From Roseburia hominis (lineage in GTDB: Bacteria > Bacillota > Clostridia > Lachnospirales > Lachnospiraceae), in the NCBI GenBank assembly GCA_021771815.1, contig JAETOE010000001.1, positions 1 to 64,000 on the forward strand: DNA of 64,000 nucleotides, read 5' to 3'. The position numbers and the translations under genes were made by a program. Shown here in pieces: positions 47,306 through 56,634 of the stretch. The stretch's first letter is position 1, and each line of letters opens with the position of its first letter. Under the pieces are notes generated by a model that saw only the letters and a program-made list of their open reading frames with translations, made no database searches and had not been told where the DNA came from.

Positions 47306-48184
47306 ATGGATCAGGCAGAAAAGCTTAGAAATGTTGTGAAATTGAAAAATCAGAATAATAAGCCGGATGCCAGGGTCATTACTATAACCAGCGGAAAAGG
47401 CGGTGTCGGCAAATCAAATGTGGCGGTCAATCTTGCGGTGCAGATGAAAAAGCTTGGGAAGCGCGTCATCGTGTTCGACGCGGATTTTGGGCTGGCAAAT
47501 GTCGAGGTCATGTTCGGGGCGGTTCCCAAATATAATCTGAGCGATTTGATTTACCATGGAAAGAGCATTGCTGACATTATTGCCGAGGGACCTATGGGAA
47601 TCGGGTTTATTTCCGGTGGAACCGGAATCACGGCGCTCAATGATCTCACACAGGATCAGGTATTCTACATGGTAAAGTGCCTTGGCGAACTGGACAGACT
47701 TGCAGATGTCATTCTCATTGATACCGGAGCGGGGATTTCCAGTCATGTGATGGAATTTGTGATGGCAAGCCCGGAAGTACTTCTCGTGTCGACGCCGGAG
47801 CCGAGTTCGCTCACGGATTCCTATTCGCTGCTTAAAGCACTGTATTTGAATCCGCGTTTTGACAGGCAGAGTACGCAGATTTCCGTACTTGCGAACCGTG
47901 CGGCGTCCGCAGATGAGGGGAAGGCGCTTTACGATAAGCTTAATTCTGTTGTGGGACAGTTCCTGCAGGGAGAGATTGGTTATGCGGGAATGATTCCGCA
48001 GGATGCGGCTCTTGAAAAAGCGGTCCGGCTGCAGAAGACGGTTTCTCTGAATGCTCCGTCATCGAAGTCGGCGCGGGCGTTCGAGGCGGTGGCGGCGGAA
48101 CTGCTGGACTGCGGACAGAAGCCGGTCTCGGTTTCGTTTGGAATATCAAAGCTGTTTTCAGATTTCTGGAAGCAGAAGAACTAA
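47306..48184 (+). CDS. flhG: MinD/ParA-like flagellar number regulator FlhG
   Basis: 'VITITSGKGGVGKSNVAVNLAVQM', 'VFDADFGLANVEVMFG'. Confidence 0.93.
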   Translation: MDQAEKLRNVVKLKNQNNKPDARVITITSGKGGVGKSNVAVNLAVQMKKLGKRVIVFDADFGLANVEVMFGAVPKYNLSDLIYHGKSIADIIAEGPMGIGFISGGTGITALNDLTQDQVFYMVKCLGELDRLADVILIDTGAGISSHVMEFVMASPEVLLVSTPEPSSLTDSYSLLKALYLNPRFDRQSTQISVLANRAASADEGKALYDKLNSVVGQFLQGEIGYAGMIPQDAALEKAVRLQKTVSLNAPSSKSARAFEAVAAELLDCGQKPVSVSFGISKLFSDFWKQKN

Positions 48185-48196
48185 GGGGTGAATGCT

Positions 48197-48928
48197 ATGA
48201 CAGTGGCGGAGATTATTCAACCGGGAGATAAGGTAGATATCAGTTTTCTACAGCAGGTTGAGCGAAGAAATGCGGATATGGAGCAGGAGCTTCCGAAGGT
48301 GTATAAAAGCCAGGTGCTCGATGTGAAGGAGAACGGAAATCTCGAGATATCGATGCCGAGCGAGAACGGCAGGTTGGTGCTGCTCCCGCTTTCAATCCGT
48401 CTGGAATTCGTATTTTTTTCCAGAGGCGGGATGTATCGTGCAATCGGGCAGATCAAGGAACGTTTTAAGAGCGCGAATGTGTATATGCTGGAAATTGAGC
48501 TGAAATCACAGCTTACAAAGTATCAGAGAAGAGAATTTTTCCGTTATCCGTGCGTGATTGGGATGACCTTCTATGAGGTCACGAAGGAGGAGACGCAGAT
48601 AGGTTCCGGCGAGGCGCTTATGATTCAGATCCGCGAGGAAGAAGGAGAGGGCAGAGACAGGGAGTATAAGGGACAGATTGTGGATTTGAGCGGCGGCGGC
48701 ATACGGTTCTATACGGATCTATTGTTCGAGATACATTTGGAAAACGAGAGTATGAACAAGCTGTTTTATATCATCGGAAATATTATCAACTGCACGAAAG
48801 TAGGAAGGGTATCAGAGAAACCGTACGAGGCGAGAGCAAAGTTTTTGATTCAGGATAGTAATATCCGGGAAGAAATCATTCGTTTTATTTTCGAAGAGGA
48901 ACGCAAGGCGCGTCAGAGAGGTAAATGA
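48197..48928 (+). CDS. YcgR-type PilZ-domain flagellar brake protein
   Basis: 'YQRREFFRYPC', 'GQIVDLSGGGIRFYTD'; start moved to ATG 48197 after aagggg. Confidence 0.9.
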   Translation: MTVAEIIQPGDKVDISFLQQVERRNADMEQELPKVYKSQVLDVKENGNLEISMPSENGRLVLLPLSIRLEFVFFSRGGMYRAIGQIKERFKSANVYMLEIELKSQLTKYQRREFFRYPCVIGMTFYEVTKEETQIGSGEALMIQIREEEGEGRDREYKGQIVDLSGGGIRFYTDLLFEIHLENESMNKLFYIIGNIINCTKVGRVSEKPYEARAKFLIQDSNIREEIIRFIFEEERKARQRGK

Positions 48929-48934
48929 TTGAGT

Positions 48935-50014
48935 ATGAAGAAAAAGATTTTGGTTGTTGATGACTCTGCACTCATGAGAAGGGTCATCTGTGATATAATC
49001 AATTCAGAGGAAACATTTCAGGCGACCGATGTCTGTCGTGATGGTTTGGAGGCATATGAAAAGCTTAAGACAACGAAGTATGACGGTGTCGCGCTTGATG
49101 TGAATATGCCGAAGATGGACGGGCTTCAGCTATTGGAACGGCTGCAGAAGGAAGGAATCAAGGTTACGGTCGTTATGGTCAGCACTGCGACGACGCAGGA
49201 CGCGGAAGTTACGATCCGGGCGTTGGAACTTGGCGCAGTCGATTTCGTTAACAAGCCGACGAACGTGATCGAAGCGAAGGGTGAAGACTTTAAGAAGGAA
49301 GTATTAAAGGTTTTTGCCGCGGCGATGGCGACGCAGGAAAGCAGCAAAGAGCGGCGTCAGGCGATGACATTTACGCCGCGTCCGGCGGAGAAGAAGCCGA
49401 TTGTTGCAAAGACGCCAAGACCTGTGAAGGGCGGCAGCAAGATTGTGGCGCTGGCTTGTTCTACAGGCGGCCCGAAAGCACTGCAGAGTGTGATTCCGTA
49501 TCTTCCGGCGAATCTCGACGCGCCGATGGTTCTTGTACAGCATATGCCGGCCGGGTTTACGAAGTCTATGGCTGACCGTCTCAATGACATTAGCCCGATT
49601 CGCGTGAAGGAAGCGGAGGACGGCGAGGTACTCCAGAAGGGATGTGTGTATGTTGCACCGGGCGGCAAGCACATGGAGGTTAAGAAGAACGCGGACGGCA
49701 GTCACAGGATTGCGTACAGCGATATTCCAGCGATCGGCGGATTAAAGCCCTGTGCGAACATTACCTACGATTCGCTCCGCGACTGTGGCTACGATCAGAT
49801 AATCTGCGTCGTGCTTACGGGAATGGGGGCGGACGGCACCAATGGTATTATATCTCTGGCAGGGAAGAAGGCGGTGTACGTTATCGCTCAGGATGCTGCA
49901 ACAAGCGTGGTATACGGTATGCCGAAGGCAATCGCAGAAGCCGGAATGGCAGATGAAGTGGTCCCTCTTACGGAAATTGCAAAATCAATTACAAAGAATA
50001 CGGGGGTAAAGTAG
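48935..50014 (+). CDS. cheB: Chemotaxis methylesterase CheB
   Basis: Receiver plus 'ALACSTGGPKALQSVIPYLPANLDAPMVLVQHMPAGFTKSMADRL', 'VVLTGMGADGTNGI'. Confidence 0.97.
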   Translation: MKKKILVVDDSALMRRVICDIINSEETFQATDVCRDGLEAYEKLKTTKYDGVALDVNMPKMDGLQLLERLQKEGIKVTVVMVSTATTQDAEVTIRALELGAVDFVNKPTNVIEAKGEDFKKEVLKVFAAAMATQESSKERRQAMTFTPRPAEKKPIVAKTPRPVKGGSKIVALACSTGGPKALQSVIPYLPANLDAPMVLVQHMPAGFTKSMADRLNDISPIRVKEAEDGEVLQKGCVYVAPGGKHMEVKKNADGSHRIAYSDIPAIGGLKPCANITYDSLRDCGYDQIICVVLTGMGADGTNGIISLAGKKAVYVIAQDAATSVVYGMPKAIAEAGMADEVVPLTEIAKSITKNTGVK

Positions 50015-50015
50015 T

Positions 50016-52130
50016 ATGGATGTAAGCCAATATCTGGAGATTTTTATCGACGAAACGAGTGAACATTTACAGAATCTGAACGACTGTATCATGGAACTGG
50101 AGAAAGACCCGGAGAACATGGATACGATTAACGAGATTTTCCGTGCGGCGCACTCATTGAAAGGAATGGCTGGCACCATGGGATTCAAGCGTATGCAGCG
50201 CCTGACACATGATATGGAGAATGTATTCCAGGAAGTCAGAAGCGATAAGCTTAAAGTGACAAGTCCGATGATCGATCTGCTGTTCAAATGTCTGGATGCA
50301 ATCGAGGGATATCTTGATAATGTAAAGGCAAGCTCCGACGAGGGAACGGAAGAGAATGAATTGATTATCAAGGAACTGAATGATTTCATTGCGGGAGCGA
50401 ACGGAAAAGAACCGGCGCCTGCCGCAGCGCCTGTGAAGAAGGAAGAGGCAGCTCCCGGCGGCGCGAAATTTGCAAAGAAATATTTCGAGTTTGAACTCAG
50501 CGATTCCGAGCGGGAGAAAATCAAAGAGGCGGAAGAGAGCGGCGCGCATGTTTACGGCATGACCGTTTTTATTCAGAAGGAATGCCTGCTCAAGGCGGCG
50601 CGGGCGTTTCTGGTATTCAAGGCAGTCGAGGAGTTCGGACAGATCCTTGTATACAACCCAAGCTCGCAGGACATCGAGGACGAGAAGTTCGAAAGCGATT
50701 TCAGTTACTATATCGCATCCGAGGAGCCTTACAGTAGGATCGAAGCGGCTGCAAAGGCAGTGTCCGAGATTGAAGAGGTCATCGGAGAGGAAGTAAAATA
50801 TGAGGTGCTCGCTGCAAAACAGGAGAAGGCGGAAGAAGCGGAAGCGGCGACGGCAGCACCGGTACAGACAGCAGCACCGGCACCGGCAGCAGCACCAACA
50901 CCCGCACCGGCAGCAGCGAAGCCGGCAGCGGCAGGTACGGCGAATAAGAAGCAGGCGGTCGCAAAGCCTGTCACGAACCGCACCGTGCGTGTGGATATCG
51001 AGAAGCTGGATGCATTGATGAATCAGGTGTCCGAGCTTATTATTGCAAAGAACAGTCTTGTGGCGATCGGTTCCACTGAGTCGGGCGATTTTCAAAATCA
51101 GTCTTTCCACGAGCAGATCGAGTATCTGGAGCGTATTACGACGAATCTGCATGAGTCGGTCATGAAGGTTCGAATGGTGCCGATCGAGAGCGTCGTAGCG
51201 AAGTTCCCGCGTATGATTCGTGATTTGTCCAGAAAGCTTGACAAGAAGATGGAACTGTACATGACAGGTGAGGATACAGAGCTTGACCGTACGGTAGTCG
51301 ATCAGATCGGCGACCCGCTGCAGCACTTGCTCCGCAACTCGGCAGATCACGGACTTGAGGACAATGCGACGCGTCTTGCAAAGGGCAAGCCGGAAGTTGG
51401 AAGCATTTTCTTAAAGGCATTCCAGGAAGGAAATAACGTTATTATTGAGGTCGGGGACGACGGTAACGGAATTGATGTGGACGCGGTCCGCACTAAGGCA
51501 ATCGAGCGCGGCGTTATCACAGAGGAGCAGGCAGAGACGATGACTCAGAAGGAGATTATCAACATGCTGTTTCTGCCGAGCTTTTCCATGGCAAAGAAGA
51601 TTACCGATATTTCGGGACGAGGCGTCGGGCTTGACGTTGTAAAGTCCAACATCGAGGCGCTGGGTGGAGATGTCGAGGTCAAGACAGAGCTGGGTGTAGG
51701 AACGACCTTTACAGTACGCCTGCCGCTGACGCTGGCAATCATTCAGGCGCTGATGGTCGAGATTCGGGATGAAAAGTATGCGATTGCACTCAACTCGATT
51801 TCGAATATCGAGGATATTCCGGTCAAGGATATCAAGTATGTTGAGTCAAAAGAGGTCATACATCTGCGAGGCAAGGTCATTCCGGTGATTCGCATGGACC
51901 AGGTGCTTGATATCGAGCCGAAAGAGGAAGAGCCGGAGAGCCTGACGGTTGTTATCGTCCAGAAGGGTGAAAGTCTGGCAGGTCTTGTTGTCGACAATCT
52001 GATCGGACAGCAGGAGATTGTTATCAAATCACTTGGTAAATACATGATCAACAACAAGATCATCAGCGGTGCGACGATCCTTGGAGACGGTGAAGTAGCA
52101 TTGATTCTTGATGTGAATGTATTGATGTAA
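50016..52130 (+). CDS. cheA: Chemotaxis histidine kinase CheA
   Basis: HPt 'FRAAHSLKGMAGTMGF', HATPase 'LLRNSADHGLED', CheW-like C-terminus. Confidence 0.98.
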   Translation: MDVSQYLEIFIDETSEHLQNLNDCIMELEKDPENMDTINEIFRAAHSLKGMAGTMGFKRMQRLTHDMENVFQEVRSDKLKVTSPMIDLLFKCLDAIEGYLDNVKASSDEGTEENELIIKELNDFIAGANGKEPAPAAAPVKKEEAAPGGAKFAKKYFEFELSDSEREKIKEAEESGAHVYGMTVFIQKECLLKAARAFLVFKAVEEFGQILVYNPSSQDIEDEKFESDFSYYIASEEPYSRIEAAAKAVSEIEEVIGEEVKYEVLAAKQEKAEEAEAATAAPVQTAAPAPAAAPTPAPAAAKPAAAGTANKKQAVAKPVTNRTVRVDIEKLDALMNQVSELIIAKNSLVAIGSTESGDFQNQSFHEQIEYLERITTNLHESVMKVRMVPIESVVAKFPRMIRDLSRKLDKKMELYMTGEDTELDRTVVDQIGDPLQHLLRNSADHGLEDNATRLAKGKPEVGSIFLKAFQEGNNVIIEVGDDGNGIDVDAVRTKAIERGVITEEQAETMTQKEIINMLFLPSFSMAKKITDISGRGVGLDVVKSNIEALGGDVEVKTELGVGTTFTVRLPLTLAIIQALMVEIRDEKYAIALNSISNIEDIPVKDIKYVESKEVIHLRGKVIPVIRMDQVLDIEPKEEEPESLTVVIVQKGESLAGLVVDNLIGQQEIVIKSLGKYMINNKIISGATILGDGEVALILDVNVLM

Positions 52131-52146
52131 TAGGAGGGCGGACAAC

Positions 52147-52593
52147 ATGGCAGAGAAGAATCTGGAAGTAATCGATAAAGAATCAAAGCAGTATATTGTC
52201 GTTATGGTGGGAAGCGAGCAGTACGGTATCGACATCAGCTATATTGACAACATTGTCCGTATGCAGAAGATTACACGTGTTCCGAAGGTACAGTCTTATT
52301 TCAACGGTGTGATCAATATCCGCGGTGAGATCGTGTCCGTTATGAGCATCCGCAGAAAGATGGGGCTTGAGGACGACGTGTTCACCAATGCGAGCCGTAT
52401 CATCATTTTAAAGCTTGAGGAGAAGGGCGCAATCGGCGTCATTGTAGATGAGGTCAAGGAGGTCGTGAACTTAAGCGAGGATGAGATCGAGGGTGCGACG
52501 AATAAGGGAAAGTTTATCAACGGAATCGGAACGCATGGGGAAGAGTTGATTTCCCTGCTGGAAATCAATGCGATTGTGGATGACAACATATAA
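52147..52593 (+). CDS. cheW: Chemotaxis coupling protein CheW
   Basis: 'QYGIDISYIDNIVRMQKITRVPKVQSYFNGVINIRGEIVSVMSIRRKMGL'. Confidence 0.97.
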   Translation: MAEKNLEVIDKESKQYIVVMVGSEQYGIDISYIDNIVRMQKITRVPKVQSYFNGVINIRGEIVSVMSIRRKMGLEDDVFTNASRIIILKLEEKGAIGVIVDEVKEVVNLSEDEIEGATNKGKFINGIGTHGEELISLLEINAIVDDNI

Positions 52594-52597
52594 AACG

Positions 52598-52628
52598 GTT
52601 GGTGGGATCAGTGTATGATCTCACTAAC
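52598..52628 (+). promoter_or_regulatory. Intercistronic stem-loop between cheW and cheC
   Basis: GTTGGTGGGATC agtgtat GATCTCACTAAC (12 bp including G-T pairs). Confidence 0.6.
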
Positions 52629-52657
52629 TTTCTATGAGAGGAGAGTAATAGGGATTC

Positions 52658-53278
52658 ATGGGAAAAATGACATTGGAAGATGTAAATGACATGTATTTGG
52701 ACGTGTTGAGGGAGATCGGCAATATCGGCGCCGGAAATGCGACCTCTGCGATTGCCAATATGCTTGGCATGAAGATTGATATGAATGTGCCTAACATCCG
52801 TCTGATGGAAGTATCGCAGCTTCCTCTGGCGGTAGGTGCGGAAGATGAGACGATTGTCGGAATTTTCCTTGAGGTAGAGAATGACATTGATGGAAGCATG
52901 ATGTTCCTGCTTGATATTCCGTCTGCGCGTTATCTTGTAAATAAGCTGATGATGACGGATGTTTCTGCGGATGAACCGTTTGGGGAAATGGAACTGTCTG
53001 CGTTAAAGGAGATCGGCAATATCATTGCGGGGTCGTACCTTTCCGCGCTGTCATCCCTTACGAACCTTGTGATCGTTCCGTCAGTACCGTATATTGCAGT
53101 GGATATGGCGGCTTCTATCCTGAGCGTGCCGGCGATTGAATTCGGACAGTATGGTGACAATGCACTGTTGATACAGACAGAAATCTGTGCGGATGTGGCG
53201 ATTAACGGATATTTTATTTTAATGCCGGAGCAGGATTCTTATGAGAAGATATTAACATCACTTGGAATCTCATTGTAA
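52658..53278 (+). CDS. cheC: CheY-P phosphatase CheC
   Basis: Two 'E-I-G-N-I' motifs: 'LREIGNIGAGNATSAIANML', 'LKEIGNIIAGSYLSALSSLT'. Confidence 0.95.
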   Translation: MGKMTLEDVNDMYLDVLREIGNIGAGNATSAIANMLGMKIDMNVPNIRLMEVSQLPLAVGAEDETIVGIFLEVENDIDGSMMFLLDIPSARYLVNKLMMTDVSADEPFGEMELSALKEIGNIIAGSYLSALSSLTNLVIVPSVPYIAVDMAASILSVPAIEFGQYGDNALLIQTEICADVAINGYFILMPEQDSYEKILTSLGISL

Positions 53279-53291
53279 GGAGAAAAAACGT

Positions 53292-53777
53292 ATGAGCGAA
53301 GTCATAAAAGTAGGTATGGCGGACCTGAATGTATGTAAGGCTCCCAATATAATTACAACTTTAGGACTTGGTTCCTGTATAGGGTTGGTTTTATACGATC
53401 CCGTGACTAAAGTGGGAGGTATGGTGCATTATATGCTTCCGGACAGTACAAAAGTGAGGAACAACGGCAACATTGCCAAGTTTGGGGATACAGGAATCAG
53501 AGAGCTCTTAAAGCGCGTTGTTGCGGCAGGGGCAAACAGAACCCGTTTGGTCGCAAAGATTGCCGGGGGAGCGAGGATGTTTGAGGTAAGCGGTCTGTCG
53601 GACGTCGGAAATATCGGGGCAAGAAATGCGGAAGAGGCAAGGAAGGTTTTAAAAGAGCTTGGAATTCGCCTGATTGCAGAGGATACGGGGCTTAATTATG
53701 GACGAACGGTAGAGTTGCACTGCGATACAGGTGAATTCTACATCAAATCCGTAGGAAAACCGCTTAAGATTATTTGA
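53292..53777 (+). CDS. cheD: Chemoreceptor glutamine deamidase CheD
   Basis: 'ITTLGLGSCIGLVLYDPVTKVGGMVHYMLPDS'; start moved to ATG 53292. Confidence 0.96.
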   Translation: MSEVIKVGMADLNVCKAPNIITTLGLGSCIGLVLYDPVTKVGGMVHYMLPDSTKVRNNGNIAKFGDTGIRELLKRVVAAGANRTRLVAKIAGGARMFEVSGLSDVGNIGARNAEEARKVLKELGIRLIAEDTGLNYGRTVELHCDTGEFYIKSVGKPLKII

Positions 53778-53799
53778 CGGGGAAGGACAAGGTTGTGCT

Positions 53800-54087
53800 A
53801 TGAAGACAAAATCAATACCCGCAATCATTATGCTGTCAGCAGGATTTGTCGCCTGCATAGCAGGCATGGCAGCGCACATGGAAGTATCGGATTTTCTGAA
53901 GATGCTTTTGGTCGTTTTGATATTGTTTTACGTGATAGGATGTGTGGTCAAAGTGATTTTTGACCGTAATTTTGCAGAGATGCAGGACGAGGAAACCACG
54001 GATGGTGAAGCGCAGCAGGACGGAGAGGATGCCGGGGACGCTGCGGAGGAAGAGAAGACGGCAGACACCGTCGACGAGGAAGAATAA
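53800..54087 (+). CDS. Small membrane protein with acidic tail between cheD and sigD
   Basis: Two hydrophobic segments, then Asp/Glu-rich C-terminus; in-operon spacing. Confidence 0.75.
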   Translation: MKTKSIPAIIMLSAGFVACIAGMAAHMEVSDFLKMLLVVLILFYVIGCVVKVIFDRNFAEMQDEETTDGEAQQDGEDAGDAAEEEKTADTVDEEE

Positions 54088-54111
54088 CAAGCAGAGACGT
54101 GGGGGCTTCAT

Positions 54112-54876
54112 ATGAAGATGGTTGACAGAGAGAAACTATGGGAAGAATATCAGAAAAATCCATCGCCGGAGCTGAGAGAGAAACTTATTACCGAATACGC
54201 ATCGCTTGTCAAGGTCGTTGCAGGAAGACTCAGTATGTATCTGGGATACAATGTGGAGTATGAAGATCTGGTCAGTTATGGGATTTTCGGATTGATCGAC
54301 GCCATTGACAAGTTCGATCTCGCAAAAGATGTAAAGTTTGAGACGTATGCGAGCCTTCGCATACGCGGTTCCATATTGGATCAGATTCGTAAAATGGACT
54401 GGATTCCAAGGACCGTCAGACAGAAGCAGAAGAAAATCGACGAGGCGATCAAGACGGTTGAGGGTAGGACGGGCAGGAATGCGTCGGATGAGGAAATTGC
54501 AAAAGAGCTTGGTATCGAGGGAGAGGAATTGAACGAATGGCAGTCCCAGCTTAAGGTTACGAACGTTGTTTCATTGAATGAATTCGTGGAACAGGGCGGT
54601 GAGCCGGTGATGGACGCCAGAGGTAATTCTCATTTTATCCAGCCGGAGGAATCGGTTCAGGAAGAGGAATTGAAGAAGGTTCTGGCGGAGACGATGGATC
54701 TTCTGACGGAAAAGGAACGCAAGGTCATTCTTCTGTACTATTATGAGGAGCTTACCTTGAAGGAAATCAGCAATATACTGGAAGTATCAGAATCGAGAGT
54801 GTCGCAACTGCACACAAAGGCGCTGCTTAAGATGCGAAAGCGGATGGGCAGTTATATGGGAATTCTGATTGACTGA
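54112..54876 (+). CDS. sigD: Flagellar sigma-28 factor (SigD/FliA/WhiG family)
   Basis: 'EDLVSYGIFGLIDAIDKFDLAKDVKFETYASLRIRGSILDQIRKMDWIPRTVRQKQK', 'EISNILEVSESRVSQLHTKALLKMRKRM'. Confidence 0.96.
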   Translation: MKMVDREKLWEEYQKNPSPELREKLITEYASLVKVVAGRLSMYLGYNVEYEDLVSYGIFGLIDAIDKFDLAKDVKFETYASLRIRGSILDQIRKMDWIPRTVRQKQKKIDEAIKTVEGRTGRNASDEEIAKELGIEGEELNEWQSQLKVTNVVSLNEFVEQGGEPVMDARGNSHFIQPEESVQEEELKKVLAETMDLLTEKERKVILLYYYEELTLKEISNILEVSESRVSQLHTKALLKMRKRMGSYMGILID

Positions 54877-54900
54877 CGGTGGATGAGAGGAGTGGTGGTT

Positions 54901-55230
54901 ATGTCAATAAGACCGGTTGTTTTAAACGGCATGATTCAACGTACACAGGATGTCGGCAATCTCAAACAGCAGGAAGACAACAAGCCGCTCGTCCAGCAGC
55001 AGAACATCGAAATCCAACAGCAGAAACATGAAGATCAGTTGATGCATCAGGTTCAGGAGCCGGAGCAGAAAGAAAATGACGGCTATCGTTATGATGCCAA
55101 AGAAAAAGGCAACAATCAGTACGAGGACGGGAAGAAGAAGAAAAAAAAGAAGCAACGGGACAATGAGCCGGAGAATGGAGGAAGAGTCATATTAAAAGGT
55201 CAGGGCAGCAGCTTTGATATCAAGATATGA
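54901..55230 (+). CDS. Uncharacterised Gln/Lys-rich flagellar-operon protein
   Basis: 'MSIRPVVLNGMIQRTQDVGNLKQQEDNKPLVQQQN...GSSFDIKI'; coding-like, tightly packed in operon. Confidence 0.75.
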   Translation: MSIRPVVLNGMIQRTQDVGNLKQQEDNKPLVQQQNIEIQQQKHEDQLMHQVQEPEQKENDGYRYDAKEKGNNQYEDGKKKKKKKQRDNEPENGGRVILKGQGSSFDIKI

Positions 55231-55240
55231 GGAGAGAGTG

Positions 55241-55975
55241 ATGACGGGAGTGGAATGGATTTTACTTCTAATCGGTAGTGTGTTTATGATTGGGAGCTTT
55301 TTTGTCACAGAAAAATTATCGCCGTCTGAATTAAATCAGATTGCAGAATTGAGCGAGAACGAGCTAAAGAAAATTATCGAAAAGGGGCTTGCAAGTGCAG
55401 AAGTCAAGATCGAGGAGGCAATCGACAACCAGATCGAGACATCTTCAGAGAAGGTAGACCGGGAGCTTGAGAAAGAGACGAACGATAAGATTATGGCAAT
55501 CAGTGAGTTTTCGGACACGGTGATTGAGAATATGAATAAGACGCACAATGAGATCATGTTCCTGTACAGCATGCTGAACGATAAGCATACAGAGCTTACG
55601 GGGATGACATCCAATTTGCAGCGTCTTGCAGCCGACGTGAGGAGTCTGGAAGAGGGCTATCAGATGGCGGTGCAGCCGAAGACGGCAGAGACGGTGCAGC
55701 CGAAGCAGGCTCCGGTACAGCCGCAGGCATCCGCGACACAGGCGTCCGCACTGCAGGAGACAAAGACGGTGCAGACCGAAAAAACAGCGCAGTCAAAGAC
55801 CGCTCCTGCGGAAGCGAAGGTTACAGAGAGCGAGGCAAAGGATAATCTTCATGCTGAGATTCGCAAGCTTAAGAAACAGGGGTTGACGGAGGTTCAGATC
55901 GCCAAGAAGCTTGGGATTGGGATTGGCGAGGTCAGACTGGTCAACGGACTTTATAGAGGAGAAAAAGATTCGTGA
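55241..55975 (+). CDS. DUF6115 / SwrB(YlxL)-like protein
   Basis: N-terminal TM, coiled coil, C-terminal HTH-like 'LKKQGLTEVQIAKKLGIGIGEVRLVNGLYR'; position sigD-X-rpsB. Confidence 0.75.
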   Translation: MTGVEWILLLIGSVFMIGSFFVTEKLSPSELNQIAELSENELKKIIEKGLASAEVKIEEAIDNQIETSSEKVDRELEKETNDKIMAISEFSDTVIENMNKTHNEIMFLYSMLNDKHTELTGMTSNLQRLAADVRSLEEGYQMAVQPKTAETVQPKQAPVQPQASATQASALQETKTVQTEKTAQSKTAPAEAKVTESEAKDNLHAEIRKLKKQGLTEVQIAKKLGIGIGEVRLVNGLYRGEKDS

Positions 55976-56634
55976 AGCTGAAATATTATTTGCGGGGACT
56001 GGGAATCGGTATCATTGTCACGACAATCATACTGATGGTCAGTTTTTCAGGCAGAAAAGAAGAAATGTCAGATGAGGAAGTTATTGCGCGTGCAAAGCAG
56101 CTTGGCATGGTGATGCAGGAAGAGCCGTCAGATGCAGCGGATGACGCACAGCAGACGTCAGGAGACGGAGCGGATGCGCAGGATGGCGGGGATGATACAC
56201 AGGGAGCGGACGCGGCACCAAGTGGTGCGGATGACGCACAGCAGGCATCAGAGGGAGGTGCGCTTTCGGCGGAGGAACTGCTTGCGCAGACACAGAATAA
56301 CGCAGACGCTGATACCGACGATGCTGCGGCGGCAGGAAGCGATGAGGGTGCAGCGCAGCAGAATACGGATAACGATGCGGCTGGCGACGATGGAACTGTG
56401 CCGGCTTCCAATTTAGAGGGAAGTTTTCGTCTGACGATACAAAAAGGCGATGTGTGCAGAGTCGTATGTGAGAAGTTGGCGGAGGGCGGCGTGATAACAG
56501 ACGCAGAGGTGCTCAGAAAGTATTTGTTCGAGATCGGTTATGCTTCTAATATGAGTGTCGGCGAATACGATATTCCATACGGGTCGACCAACGAAGAGAT
56601 CGCAAGAATCCTGCAGGAGGGACCGATTGAATGA
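55972..56634 (+). CDS. Membrane-anchored protein with Asp/Ala-rich linker and YceG/MltG LysM-like C-terminal segment
   Basis: N-terminal TM; 'IQKGDVCRVVCEKLAEGGVITDAEVLRKYLFEIGYASNMSVGEYDIPYGSTNEEIARIL'. Confidence 0.7.
   Translation: MKLKYYLRGLGIGIIVTTIILMVSFSGRKEEMSDEEVIARAKQLGMVMQEEPSDAADDAQQTSGDGADAQDGGDDTQGADAAPSGADDAQQASEGGALSAEELLAQTQNNADADTDDAAAAGSDEGAAQQNTDNDAAGDDGTVPASNLEGSFRLTIQKGDVCRVVCEKLAEGGVITDAEVLRKYLFEIGYASNMSVGEYDIPYGSTNEEIARILQEGPIE

Noticed and set aside
50850-50945. Ala/Pro repeat in cheA (TAAPVQTAAPAPAAAPTPAPAAAKPAAAG)
   Set aside because: Ordinary low-complexity interdomain linker; no regular nucleotide repeat unit of note.
50154-51350. 398-aa minus-strand ORF opposite cheA
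   Set aside because: Shadow ORF of a GC-rich, confidently coding plus strand; no family resemblance, His/Arg/Leu/Cys-rich.
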